The notes under the pieces are model-generated. The model searched no databases. It saw nothing but the letters and a program-made list of their open reading frames with translations, and had not been told where the DNA came from. From NCBI GenBank assembly GCA_015056385.1, contig SVGI01000004.1:1-46098 (forward strand): a stretch of DNA of 46,098 bases. The letters are read 5' to 3'. Origin of the DNA: Clostridiales bacterium. Its GTDB lineage: Bacteria; Bacillota; Clostridia; HGM11327. Below, piece by piece: positions 1 through 9,390 of this stretch. The position numbers were made by a program, and so were the translations under genes. Each line of letters starts with the position of its first letter. Within the stretch, counting starts at the first letter, position 1.

Positions 1-308
1 AAGTTTCCGGTGACTTCGTTGTTAGGAATACGAATCACGCGAAGTCCATATTCTTCCAGAAAAGCAGTACGGTCTGCATCGTTTTCCATCTCATCTATCT
101 CATAGTGTTGGGATCCGTCTAATTCAATGACAAGCTTTGCTTCCGCACTGTAAAAATCAGCGATATATTTACCAAGTACCTTCTGTCTGGAAAAGCGAAC
201 AGGATAGTAACGCAAAAAATCATACCATAGATGCCGTTCTTCCTTTGTCATTTCTCTTCGCAGATGTTTTGCCAGCGGAATCAACTGCTTGTTATACTTT
301 CTCTGCAT
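1..308 (-). CDS. DUF559 / Vsr-like endonuclease-domain protein, truncated by window edge
   Basis: Minus-strand translation MQRKYNKQLIPLAKHLRREMTKEERHLWYDFLRYYPVRFSRQKVLGKYIADFYSAEAKLVIELDGSQHYEIDEMENDADRTAFLEEYGLRVIRIPNNEVTGN..; characteristic ADFY...LVIELDGSQH motif; SD GGAGG 7 nt upstream of ATG at 308. Confidence 0.85.
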   Translation of the reverse strand, partial: MQRKYNKQLIPLAKHLRREMTKEERHLWYDFLRYYPVRFSRQKVLGKYIADFYSAEAKLVIELDGSQHYEIDEMENDADRTAFLEEYGLRVIRIPNNEVTGN

Positions 309-310
309 AA

Positions 311-363
311 CAATCCCTCCGTCACGGCTTCGCCGTGCCACCTCCCTTTACACAAGGGAGGCT
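311..363. repeat. Palindromic dispersed-type repeat (CCCTCCGTCACGGCTTCGCCGTGCCACCTCCCTTTACACAAGGGAGGC)
   Basis: Two hairpins seen directly: CACGGC-TTC-GCCGTG and CCTCCCTT-TACAC-AAGGGAGG; the sequence resembles a repeat I recall from many gut Clostridia genomes (copy number not checked here). Confidence 0.65.
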
Positions 364-649
364 TTAGTACGGTGCAAAACCGCACAATACACACTACACC
401 GAACAGTGTATAGAAGCGCCCCCTTATCCGTTCGGCAAAATACAATTTATCGGTCTATATGAGTTATTGTATCATGCGGCTGCAATATATACAAGAACAG
501 TCCCTGAAGGATTGCCTGCCGGGACTGGAACTGTTTTGTGTACACCCGCCATTTCGGAGCCTTTGTTTTTGCCTTTTGCCGTTGTCTTAAAAATACAGAG
601 AGATTTTATTGCGTTTAAGTACAGGCGCTGTAAAAAATATAGTGGAGGG

Positions 650-680
650 TATTGTAATTCAATACAATATATGGTATACT
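650..680 (+). promoter_or_regulatory. Candidate hpf distal promoter with overlapping inverted repeat
   Basis: TTGTAA (652-657), 17-nt spacer, TGG-TATACT extended -10 (672-680); inverted repeat TATTGTA-attcaa-TACAATA 650-669 overlaps the -35. Confidence 0.45.
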
Positions 681-750
681 TAAGTTGAATCCAACAGTTA
701 TATTTGGGAAATATCTTAATGTTCCCAATTACGGAAGGCGGTGGTTGCCG

Positions 751-759
751 TGGTATACT
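751..759 (+). promoter_or_regulatory. Candidate hpf proximal extended -10 (TGGTATACT)
   Basis: Same TGGTATACTT string as at 672, located 74 nt upstream of the hpf ATG. Confidence 0.35.
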
Positions 760-832
760 TTATCTAAAGCAGTGAACGAATAAATTACAATAGTTTGCTG
801 CTGTCTGAAAAATAGATAAGGAGAAAACTGTT

Positions 833-1363
833 ATGAAGATGAATTTTATCGTTAAAGGATTCAACCCCCAGAGTGATTTAGAAGGTCTCGCAAACAAGAA
901 GTATGCAAAACTCGACAGGTATTTTAAGACCGAGGTTGACGTTGAGCTCATATTGAAGTTTGTCCATATGGAATACGTTGCAGAAGCTACTATTGAATAT
1001 AGCGGCTACGTGTTCAGAGTTGCCGAAAAGAGTGCCGATCCATATAAAGCAATGAACAATGCTTTGGATAAAATGGAAAGGCAGATAATAAGGCAGAAGG
1101 ATAAATTTACTGATAAAAACCGTGGGATCATTGATGTGGACGAGGATATTGCAGAAATTGCTCCCGAGGATTCCATAGAGCATAAAATAGTAAAATTCAA
1201 AAAATTCACTATGAAGCCTATGACCCTGGATGAAGCGGTTTTGCAAATGGAAATGCTGGATCATTCCTTCTACGTATTCGTTAACGGCGATACATTTAAC
1301 GTTAACGTAGTGTATAAGAGGGGAGACGGAGACTACGGTCTTATCGAGCCTGATATCGAATAA
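833..1363 (+). CDS. hpf: Ribosome hibernation-promoting factor, long form
   Basis: N-terminal RaiA/YfiA fold plus C-terminal dimerisation domain (VKFKKFTMKPMTLDEAVLQMEMLDHSFYVFVNGDTFNVNVVYKRGDGDYGLIEP); RBS aaggag upstream. Confidence 0.95.
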   Translation: MKMNFIVKGFNPQSDLEGLANKKYAKLDRYFKTEVDVELILKFVHMEYVAEATIEYSGYVFRVAEKSADPYKAMNNALDKMERQIIRQKDKFTDKNRGIIDVDEDIAEIAPEDSIEHKIVKFKKFTMKPMTLDEAVLQMEMLDHSFYVFVNGDTFNVNVVYKRGDGDYGLIEPDIE

Positions 1364-1406
1364 TCCTATGCCTTAAGCATATTGATATATAATATAGAAT
1401 AGCGTT

Positions 1407-1438
1407 AGCCGCTGTGGGATATCCTACAGCGGCTTTTA
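1407..1438 (+). terminator. Rho-independent terminator after hpf
   Basis: AGCCGCTGT-gggatatcct-ACAGCGGCT followed by TT-rich tract. Confidence 0.75.
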
Positions 1439-1469
1439 CGTAAAAAAACGCAAAAAATAATAAAGAATA

Positions 1470-1498
1470 TTGACATTTATATAAAAATAAGATATATT
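1470..1498 (+). promoter_or_regulatory. SigA-type promoter for NhaC antiporter gene
   Basis: TTGACA (1470-1475), 17-nt spacer, TATATT (1493-1498). Confidence 0.7.
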
Positions 1499-1569
1499 AT
1501 ACCGTATATTAACGTAAGTAGGCAGATCGTGTTATTTGCCTGTATCTCAAAAAATTAAGGAGAAAGTTT

Positions 1570-3159
1570 ATGGAAGGTACTTTTTGGGCGTTTGTCCCTG
1601 CGATAGTTGCAATCGTTCTTGCACTTATCACAAAGCAAGTGTACGTTTCTCTCTTTTTTGGTGTATTCGTTGGAGGTATGTTCCTTGCCGGCGGAAACCC
1701 CATTGAAGCAATTGGAACTGTTTACACAGTTATGAGCGAAAAGGTTGGCGGAAACGTTTCAATTCTCGTATTCCTTGTTGTTCTCGGTATTCTCGTTGTT
1801 CTTATGCAGAAATCAGGTGGCTCTTTGGCCTATGGTAAATGGGCTGCAAAGAGAATCCGTTCAGAGAAGGGAGCTCTTACAGCAACAGCAGCATTGGGCA
1901 GCCTTATTTTCGTTGACGACTACTTTAACTGCTTGACAGTTGGCTCTGTTATGAAGCCCTTAACAGATAAATATAGGGTTTCCCGTTCTAAACTGGCATG
2001 GATTATAGACTGTACTGCAGCGCCTATCTGCATTATAGCTCCCATTTCCTCATGGGCAGCAGCTGTTGCAGGTGAGCTTGAGGGCAACAGTCTTTCAGTT
2101 TTCATTTCCACTATCCCCTTCAACGTATATGCAATTCTTACAATCATTATGGTTTTTGCATTTGTACTTATGAAGCTTGATTTCGGTAAGATGCGTGAGC
2201 ATGAATACATAGCAAAAACAACAGGGGACCTTAACGCAGGGGCAACAGATCTTCCTGCAGAGGATGCGGCTGAATTTATTTCAAAGAACAAGCGCGCAAG
2301 GGTACAGTACCTTATTATACCTGTTATTATACTTATACTCTGCTGCATAGGCGGTATGATCTACGTTGGTTATTTTTATAACTGGGATACAGGCCTTCTC
2401 GGCAAGGAGCTTCAGTCCTCAAGCGTTATTGAAGCATTCAGTAACTGCGACGCAGGTCTGAGTCTTGCAATCGGTTCCACAGTTGCTCTTATTATCATTG
2501 CAGTATACTACATGATAATGAAGGCTCTTTCATTCAAGGAAATCACAGAGAGCTTTACAAGCGGCTTCAAGGCAATGGTTCCTGCAATTCTTATTCTTAC
2601 ATTTGCTTGGACACTTTCCGGCATTATGGGTGCAAAGGGCGGCTATCTTGATGCACAGGGCTTCGTTCAGACAACTCTTTCTGATATTAACCTTGCATGG
2701 TTGTTCCCGGCAGTGTTCTTTATACTTGCATGCGGTATTGCATTTGCTACGGGTACGTCATGGGGAACATTCGGCGTTCTTATTCCTATTGCAACAGCAA
2801 TCCTCGGAACACAGGTAAACACAATAACAATCCTTACAATTTCCGCAACATTGGGCGGCGCAGTTTTCGGCGACCACGTATCACCTATTTCAGATACAAC
2901 AATTCTTGCATCTGCAGGTGCTAACTGTAACCACGTTAACCACGTAAGAACACAGATGCCCTATGCAGGCTTGATTGCAGCAATCGCATTTGTTGCTTAC
3001 CTTGTAGGCGGTCTTACAACATCACTTGGCTCTGTTCTTTGCGGTGTTATCGTATGGGCTGTTGCTCTCGTGCTTTTCATTGGTGCTGTGCTTGTTATTA
3101 AAAAGAGAAACAAGAATAAGCCGGAGATTCCTACAATAGTTGTTGATGATAACGACTAA
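1570..3159 (+). CDS. Na+/H+ antiporter NhaC family protein
   Basis: Multi-TM protein with NhaC-type motifs (FVDDYFNCLTVGSVMKPLTDKYRVSRSKLAWIIDCTAAPICIIAPISSWAAA; GTSWGTFGVLIPI; GDHVSPISDTTILASAGANCNH). Confidence 0.9.
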   Translation: MEGTFWAFVPAIVAIVLALITKQVYVSLFFGVFVGGMFLAGGNPIEAIGTVYTVMSEKVGGNVSILVFLVVLGILVVLMQKSGGSLAYGKWAAKRIRSEKGALTATAALGSLIFVDDYFNCLTVGSVMKPLTDKYRVSRSKLAWIIDCTAAPICIIAPISSWAAAVAGELEGNSLSVFISTIPFNVYAILTIIMVFAFVLMKLDFGKMREHEYIAKTTGDLNAGATDLPAEDAAEFISKNKRARVQYLIIPVIILILCCIGGMIYVGYFYNWDTGLLGKELQSSSVIEAFSNCDAGLSLAIGSTVALIIIAVYYMIMKALSFKEITESFTSGFKAMVPAILILTFAWTLSGIMGAKGGYLDAQGFVQTTLSDINLAWLFPAVFFILACGIAFATGTSWGTFGVLIPIATAILGTQVNTITILTISATLGGAVFGDHVSPISDTTILASAGANCNHVNHVRTQMPYAGLIAAIAFVAYLVGGLTTSLGSVLCGVIVWAVALVLFIGAVLVIKKRNKNKPEIPTIVVDDND

Positions 3160-3197
3160 TCAAGAATCGGATAATATCTGAAAAAAGATAATACACA

Positions 3198-3232
3198 AAA
3201 GGGTGTGCAAACTGCACACCCTTATTTTTTTT
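3198..3232. terminator. Terminator hairpin between convergent antiporter and rodA genes
   Basis: AAGGGTGTGCA-aac-TGCACACCCTT followed by ATTTTTTTT; A-rich on the other side. Confidence 0.85.
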
Positions 3233-3236
3233 ACTT

Positions 3237-4445
3237 TTATTTAAGTGATATATCCAACGGTCCGCTGGCTACGTGATATTTGTTTTTCTCATCGGAGAAT
3301 ACGTCTGATTCGCGTCTTATTGCAACCGATGTAACAAGACCTATGGATATAAGATTTGTCCACATGGAGCTTCCTCCGTAGCTTAAGAAGGGAAGAGGAA
3401 TACCTGTAATAGGTGTAATGCCCATAGTCATACCTATATTTTCAAATATATGAGCTGCAAACATAGCGGCAACTCCCATACATATAAGCTTACCTATTTT
3501 ATCCTGAGAATGAAGGCCGATACGTATAATACGCCAAAGCATCAGCATAAAAAGCAATATTATTGCTACACCTGCAACAAGCCCCATTGCCTCTACTATA
3601 ACGGCAAATATAAAGTCTGTATGCTTTGCAGGAAGGTAATCCAGCTGGCTTAAGGTTGTCTCACCGAATATTCCCTTGCCGAAAAACTTACCTGAGCCAA
3701 CTGCAATAAGGGATTGGTTAAGATGATATCCTGCACCGAGAGGGTCAAGAGATGGGTCCAGGAAAACCAATATACGGTTTTTCTGTGCGTTGTTAAGTAT
3801 AAAATTCCATACCACAAGAGCGCCGCCGCCTATTACTGCGGCAGAAGGAATAACAAGCTTTAAGCTTATGCCTGATGCAAATACCATAAAAAGCGTGATA
3901 AACGCAATAACCATTGCAGTACCCATATCCGGCTGTATCATTATAAGCAGAAATGGTGGCGCGATTATGGCACCTAAAAGGAATAAATCACGCCAACGCC
4001 TTATTCCGTCTTCAAATCTTGGGGAGGAAAGGGCAGAGGCAAGGGCGAGTATAAGAATCGGCTTTGCAAATTCAGAGGGCTGAAACTTAAACGGTCCAAG
4101 CTGAAACCAGCTTGTTGCGCCGCCTGCAGACGTACCTAAAAAATAAACTGCTACAAGGGCTATCATTATTACCATATAAAAATACGGTATCCATGTTTTT
4201 AAGGACCTGTAATTGATTATTGCGGCAACCGCAGTAAGCACGCAGCCCGTAAGAAACCATATAAGGGCGAGAATGACGTACCTTAATTCAAAGGATTCAA
4301 GAGATTGAAGAAAGCCTATTTCGTCCTCTGCCGTAGGATTTTTCATTGCAACGCTTATGCCTATCAATCCAAAGCAAAACAGTACAAAAACAACGGAAAG
4401 AAGAAGAAAATCGATTTTTTTTGCGTATTTCCAGCGTTCGTTCAT
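3237..4445 (-). CDS. rodA: Rod-shape-determining protein RodA (SEDS family)
   Basis: SEDS motifs (QPSEFAKP, GIPLPFLSYGGSS), ~10 TM; downstream of PBP2 and mreBCD. Confidence 0.93.
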   Translation of the reverse strand: MNERWKYAKKIDFLLLSVVFVLFCFGLIGISVAMKNPTAEDEIGFLQSLESFELRYVILALIWFLTGCVLTAVAAIINYRSLKTWIPYFYMVIMIALVAVYFLGTSAGGATSWFQLGPFKFQPSEFAKPILILALASALSSPRFEDGIRRWRDLFLLGAIIAPPFLLIMIQPDMGTAMVIAFITLFMVFASGISLKLVIPSAAVIGGGALVVWNFILNNAQKNRILVFLDPSLDPLGAGYHLNQSLIAVGSGKFFGKGIFGETTLSQLDYLPAKHTDFIFAVIVEAMGLVAGVAIILLFMLMLWRIIRIGLHSQDKIGKLICMGVAAMFAAHIFENIGMTMGITPITGIPLPFLSYGGSSMWTNLISIGLVTSVAIRRESDVFSDEKNKYHVASGPLDISLK

Positions 4446-4457
4446 TTAATCCTCTCC

Positions 4458-6869
4458 TTACGGCATAGCGTAGTCCGCTACGGTATCCGTTGCTGCATCC
4501 TCGTTTTGATAGTCAAAGTAGAGGTTTATTATTTTTAATGCCAAGGAGCTTGCGTTTGAAGAATTGTAAGCGTTGGGAAGCATTACGGATATAACAACCT
4601 CGGGATTATCATAGGGTGCGAAGCACGTAAACCACGCAGTATTATATTTTTTGTCTGTGCCAACAGTCTGGGCAGTACCTGTTTTTCCCGCAACTGTAAC
4701 GCCCCATTTTACCTGTGAGGGGAACGTTGAGCTTACAGAGCCGTTGCCGCCGCCGCTGTAGCTTTTATCGTTACATACCGCCCACATACCCTGCTTTACT
4801 GCATTAAGGTATGTTTCATATACGCCTGTTTCTGTATAGGTTACGGGTGTTTCGTATATTATGTTACCCTCGTTATCGGTGATATGCTTAATAAGGTGGC
4901 AATCCATTACCTTACCGCCGTTAGCTATTGTTGCAGTATAGCGCGCAAGGCCTATGGGGGTAAGCTGTACGTAAGCCTGGCCGATACCTGTTCGTACGGT
5001 ATCACCGGGCATCCAGTTTTTTCTGGGAACAAGAACGTCGTATATAATTGTTTCAACCATTTCCTGAAGCCCCTTTGTATCTGAAACGTTAGAGCCGGGT
5101 ATTCCGGAATCGGTAAAAAGCCCGTATTTGTTTACCAGGATATTGCGTACTGTGCTTTGTGATGTGTTTGCGGGAAGGGCCGAAAGCTCGTTTACAAGCT
5201 CTGATATAAGGGCGCTGTCTGTTTCATCGGTAATACAGCCTGCCTCGTTAAGATAATACCTTATCTCATATTTGATATTTGCGTATTCGTCTATGGATTT
5301 ACGCTCTCGGCTGCCTATAAAAGAGGATGTTTCCTCAATTTCAAGGCCTGTGGTTGAATTAAGACCGAAAATATCTGCCCATTTATTAAGGTCGTCTATA
5401 CCTATTCTTGAGGCTACCTCATAAAAATACATATCGCAGGAATGCTTAAGGGCGTTATAGAGATTTTCCCAGCCGTGATAGTTTGATACCCAGCAGGCAG
5501 GTGCATTTTCTGTACCGTACTTGGTGAAGCGTCTGTGGCAGTAAATTTCCTCGTTGATTTTAACCTCGTTTTCCATAAGGGCAACCAGGCCTACAAATGG
5601 CTTAAACGTGGAGCCCGGTGCATATCTTTCCTGGAATGCAAGGGCGGTAAGAGGCTTAAGAGGGTCTGAAAGAATAGCGTTGTAATCCTCTGTTGTAATG
5701 TAGGGGATGAAAATATTCGGGTCGTAGGAGGGGTAGTTTGCCATTGTAAGCACCTCACCGTTGTTAGGGTCAAGGATTACTACGGCACCCTTTTGTGCGT
5801 ATGGGGAATTGGAGGACTGGCTTATTTTATCAATATGCTCCTTCAAAAGGTCCTCAACCTCTGATTGAAGGCGGCTGTCTATTGTGGAAACAACGTTGTA
5901 TCCGTCTGAGGGCTTTACCTCCTCAACAATATTCGTTATTGAGCCAAGGCTGTCTATCTCACCAAGAATATAGCCTTTTTTATCTGACGTGGATGCGGTA
6001 AGGTATTCCTCTGCCGCTTTTTCGAGCCCGATTTTGCCTACAAGGTCGTTATCTATGTCGTATCCCGCTTTTTTGTAAATATCAACGTTATCGGATATTC
6101 TGCCCACATAGCCTAAAATATGCCCTGCAACGTCCTTTTGGGGATAATGGCGCATATTTTCTATTATTACCTCTATGCCGTCAAGGTCTGTTGCGGCCTC
6201 TACTGCCAGAATTGCTTCATAGGAAAGGTCCTGCGCTACGGTTATAGGAAGGTGCTTTTTATATCTGTAAAAATATACGTTCAGCCTTAAGGATATTATT
6301 CTTAAGGCATCCTCGTGAGATATATCGTCGCTTAAGGCGTATCTTTTGCGAAGCTGGCTGTATATTTCGTTTGCAGATACCTTTTTGCTTACGTTTATAT
6401 CCCTGTACCACGCGGACATTTTGGATGCCTGGGCGGATTCGGAAAGGTTTTCCCAGGTATAATAAAATTCGGCCTCGGATTTACCCGTTGCCTCGGAATA
6501 TACGTAGCGTACCTTAAGAGGAATGTCGGTTAAAAGAGTGTCTGCCTCATCCATATCGTCAAGTATATGAATGAAGGAAAGCAGGACATTGTTTACGTCC
6601 TTTGATTTTGATGGGAGAGTCTGAAGATTGAGTTGTACGGAATAGGAATACGTGTTTTCTGCAAGAACAACGCCGTTTCTGTCTAATATTTCCCCGCGGT
6701 TACCGGTAAGCACTCTGCTTACGGTTTTCTTACTTGATGAAAGCCCGTAATAATAATCTCCGTTCGTTACCGTGAGATTAAAAAGGCGCACAATCAGAAA
6801 CCCGCCGAAGGCAAGCAAAAGAAAGAAAAGTATTACAGAACGTATGTTTATTTTTTTCTCAGATTCCAT
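4458..6869 (-). CDS. mrdA: Penicillin-binding protein 2 (class B transpeptidase)
   Basis: N-terminal TM, PBP dimer domain (NRGEILDRNG), SxxK motif APGSTFKP, KTGTAQT motif; next to rodA. Confidence 0.92.
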   Translation of the reverse strand: MESEKKINIRSVILFFLLLAFGGFLIVRLFNLTVTNGDYYYGLSSSKKTVSRVLTGNRGEILDRNGVVLAENTYSYSVQLNLQTLPSKSKDVNNVLLSFIHILDDMDEADTLLTDIPLKVRYVYSEATGKSEAEFYYTWENLSESAQASKMSAWYRDINVSKKVSANEIYSQLRKRYALSDDISHEDALRIISLRLNVYFYRYKKHLPITVAQDLSYEAILAVEAATDLDGIEVIIENMRHYPQKDVAGHILGYVGRISDNVDIYKKAGYDIDNDLVGKIGLEKAAEEYLTASTSDKKGYILGEIDSLGSITNIVEEVKPSDGYNVVSTIDSRLQSEVEDLLKEHIDKISQSSNSPYAQKGAVVILDPNNGEVLTMANYPSYDPNIFIPYITTEDYNAILSDPLKPLTALAFQERYAPGSTFKPFVGLVALMENEVKINEEIYCHRRFTKYGTENAPACWVSNYHGWENLYNALKHSCDMYFYEVASRIGIDDLNKWADIFGLNSTTGLEIEETSSFIGSRERKSIDEYANIKYEIRYYLNEAGCITDETDSALISELVNELSALPANTSQSTVRNILVNKYGLFTDSGIPGSNVSDTKGLQEMVETIIYDVLVPRKNWMPGDTVRTGIGQAYVQLTPIGLARYTATIANGGKVMDCHLIKHITDNEGNIIYETPVTYTETGVYETYLNAVKQGMWAVCNDKSYSGGGNGSVSSTFPSQVKWGVTVAGKTGTAQTVGTDKKYNTAWFTCFAPYDNPEVVISVMLPNAYNSSNASSLALKIINLYFDYQNEDAATDTVADYAMP

Positions 6870-6892
6870 TTGTATATATCAGTCTGCCACGG

Positions 6893-7411
6893 TTATTCGT
6901 TCATTGGCAGAATCCTTTGCGGTGTTGTCATCCACAATACGGGGTAATATAGAATTACCATTGAAATTGTGGTAGAAAAAGATGTTGTAAGTATTATAAG
7001 CATGTTATAAAAGTCGTATGAAAAGCTTTCAAAGCTGAAGGATACGATAAACGACTGTATTGCCGTAAAAATAACAGAGCCCAAAAACGTACATATAAGG
7101 CAAAAAACAATATGCCTTGTTAAAAATTTGAATATTATTCCCGCTATTACTCCAACAAGGGAATAGGCAATTATTGAAAGAAAAAGCCCCTGTGAATAAA
7201 GCATTCCGTATAAAAGGCCGGAAAGCATACCTGCGTAGAAGCCCTTAAGGTATCCGCCTAACGCCCCGCATAGGAAAACAAATGCGAAAACTGCGTTGGG
7301 GATGAACATTGAAAAAAATTCGGAATGGGAAAACAGCCTGGGGACAAATATACCCTGTACTGTGGATATAAATAGTGAGGACAGTATAAGGATAATCGTT
7401 TTTAATACCAT
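6893..7411 (-). CDS. mreD: Rod shape-determining protein MreD
   Basis: Small hydrophobic protein located between mreC and PBP2. Confidence 0.85.
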   Translation of the reverse strand: MVLKTIILILSSLFISTVQGIFVPRLFSHSEFFSMFIPNAVFAFVFLCGALGGYLKGFYAGMLSGLLYGMLYSQGLFLSIIAYSLVGVIAGIIFKFLTRHIVFCLICTFLGSVIFTAIQSFIVSFSFESFSYDFYNMLIILTTSFSTTISMVILYYPVLWMTTPQRILPMNE

Positions 7412-7412
7412 A

Positions 7413-8282
7413 TTATTTGCCCTTCGAAACTATAATAACCTCCTCCACAGCAAGGAAATCTACGTTGCTTTCCACAACTGCGGTAAGATAGTTTGCGTTT
7501 CTGTTTTCACTTATACTTTTAATCTGCCCAACGTATACACCCTTGGGAATAAATTCATCATATCCCGAGGTTATAATAGCATCTCCCACCTGAATATCAC
7601 TGTCCAGCGGCAAATATTTGATGTAAATAAGGTTTTCACTGTAATACAGGGTTGAGTTTCCGCCTGCAATACCTATTACTCTGGATCTGGAATTCAATAC
7701 GCTTATTGCGCTTTCAGGAGATACAATGCACCTTACCTTGGACCACGTGCGGTGGCATTCTATAACGGTACCCATAAAGCCTGAGGGTGTAATAACGGCC
7801 ATACCAACGCTTACCTTATCCATTGTACCCTTGTTTACGGTAAGAATATTATATGTACCCGTGGAGGCGATTCCCGTAATCTGCGCATACCCTATTACCT
7901 CATCAAGCAGGGTGTCGTCAATATTCATAAGCTCCTTGAGCCTTTTATTTTCCTTGGCGTATTCGTCTAAAAGAGCCTGTTCTCTTTCCAGCTCCCAAAT
8001 GCGTTGCTTGAGAAGCTTGTTTTCCTCAAGTATACTTATGTGATCTGTAATTGCATTCCAATCGTTCTTTATTTTTTCAAAGGTGCTTGTAAAAAACGTG
8101 CTTACAGATGATGCCACGGTATTTACGGTGTCGGAGCAAAAATCTATTACACCTATATCATAGGTTGTGTCTACAAGTATAAATGAACCCAAAAGGGCAA
8201 ACAGTATCACAGCAATAATGATACCCTTGCCCTTGAGAATAATATTTTTTGCTTTTCCTTTTTTTCGAAAATACCTTGCCAT
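7413..8282 (-). CDS. mreC: Rod shape-determining protein MreC
   Basis: TM, coiled-coil, beta domain (GMAVITPSGFMGTVIECHRTWSKVRCIVSPESAISV; GDAIITSGYDEFIPKGVYVGQI). Confidence 0.93.
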   Translation of the reverse strand: MARYFRKKGKAKNIILKGKGIIIAVILFALLGSFILVDTTYDIGVIDFCSDTVNTVASSVSTFFTSTFEKIKNDWNAITDHISILEENKLLKQRIWELEREQALLDEYAKENKRLKELMNIDDTLLDEVIGYAQITGIASTGTYNILTVNKGTMDKVSVGMAVITPSGFMGTVIECHRTWSKVRCIVSPESAISVLNSRSRVIGIAGGNSTLYYSENLIYIKYLPLDSDIQVGDAIITSGYDEFIPKGVYVGQIKSISENRNANYLTAVVESNVDFLAVEEVIIVSKGK

Positions 8283-8322
8283 GGTATGCTTCCTTTTTTA
8301 AGAACAGATACGCTTTTGAAAA

Positions 8323-9342
8323 TCAATCGTCGTTACTGTAAAATTTGAGATTTCTGAACTTTGCAGACTCCTCAACAATAGAGCCCAAGCCGTTTGCAAC
8401 ACAATCCAGGGGATTACTTGCAACTATTGATTTTATGCCTGTTTCCTTATAAAGAAGTGTATCAAGATTCTTAAGCATAGCGCCGCCGCCGGAAAGATAT
8501 ATGCCGTTTTCTGCAACGTCTGCAGCAAGCTCCGGGGGAGTAAGCTCAAGAGTGTTCTTTACGGAATCAACAATTGTCTGTACCTGCTCGGAAATAGCCT
8601 CTGCGATTTCATCGGAGCTTATTGTAAGGCTGTGGGGAAGGCCGCTTACCTGGTCAAGACCTCTTATAACCATTGTTTCTGCTTTACAGCCTGCGTCTGC
8701 TGATTTCATTGCGCTGCCGATAGTCATTTTAATCTTTTCAGCAGTTCTTTCACCTATAATCATGCTGTATTTTTTCTTAAGGTAGGTGATTATGGCCTCA
8801 TCCATTTTGTCGCCTGCGGCCCTTATACTGCAGCTTACAACAATACCGCCAAGGGACATAACGGCAACCTCTGTTGTACCGCCGCCGATATCAACAATCA
8901 TATTGCCCTGAGGCTCCATAATGTCAAGCCCTGCGCCGATAGCGGCGGCAATAGGCTCCTCAACAAGATATGCGGCGCGTGCACCTGCGTTGATGGCAGC
9001 CTCCTCTACGGCTCTGCTTTCAACCTTTGTAATGCCGTATGGAATACATACGAATATTGTGGGGCGGAGGGGGCCCACCTTTGCCTTTGATTTCTTAACG
9101 AAGTAGGAGAGTATTTCCTCTGTAACCTTGTAGTCTGCTATAACGCCGTCTCTCATAGGCCTTACAGCAACAACGTGGCCGGGAGTTTTACCTACCATGT
9201 TCTTTGCTTCCTCGCCTATGCTTACAAGTGAGCCCTTTGACGTATTGTATGCAACAACAGAGGGTTCTCTTAATATAATTCCTTTTCCTCTCATATAGAT
9301 GAGGATATTAGCTGTACCTAAGTCTATTCCTATAACCTTCAT
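8323..9342 (-). CDS. mreB: Rod shape-determining protein MreB/Mbl (actin-like)
   Basis: GIDLGTANILIYMRGKGIILREPSVVA; VDIGGGTTEVAVMSLGGIV; LSGGGAMLKNL. Confidence 0.96.
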   Translation of the reverse strand: MKVIGIDLGTANILIYMRGKGIILREPSVVAYNTSKGSLVSIGEEAKNMVGKTPGHVVAVRPMRDGVIADYKVTEEILSYFVKKSKAKVGPLRPTIFVCIPYGITKVESRAVEEAAINAGARAAYLVEEPIAAAIGAGLDIMEPQGNMIVDIGGGTTEVAVMSLGGIVVSCSIRAAGDKMDEAIITYLKKKYSMIIGERTAEKIKMTIGSAMKSADAGCKAETMVIRGLDQVSGLPHSLTISSDEIAEAISEQVQTIVDSVKNTLELTPPELAADVAENGIYLSGGGAMLKNLDTLLYKETGIKSIVASNPLDCVANGLGSIVEESAKFRNLKFYSNDD

Positions 9343-9390
9343 ACCTGTATAGCCCTCAATAAGGGCGTACCTCCTTAAACCTGATCAATA

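Noticed and set aside
467-688. 73-aa plus-strand ORF upstream of hpf, and a start-less minus-strand reading through the same region
   Set aside because: No RBS or recognisable family; overlaps promoter elements and inverted repeats. Could be decayed sequence but not supportable.
1519-1541. Riboswitch in the NhaC antiporter leader
   Set aside because: Only a weak AGGCA...TGCCT stem in a ~65-nt leader; does not match any riboswitch class I can recognise.
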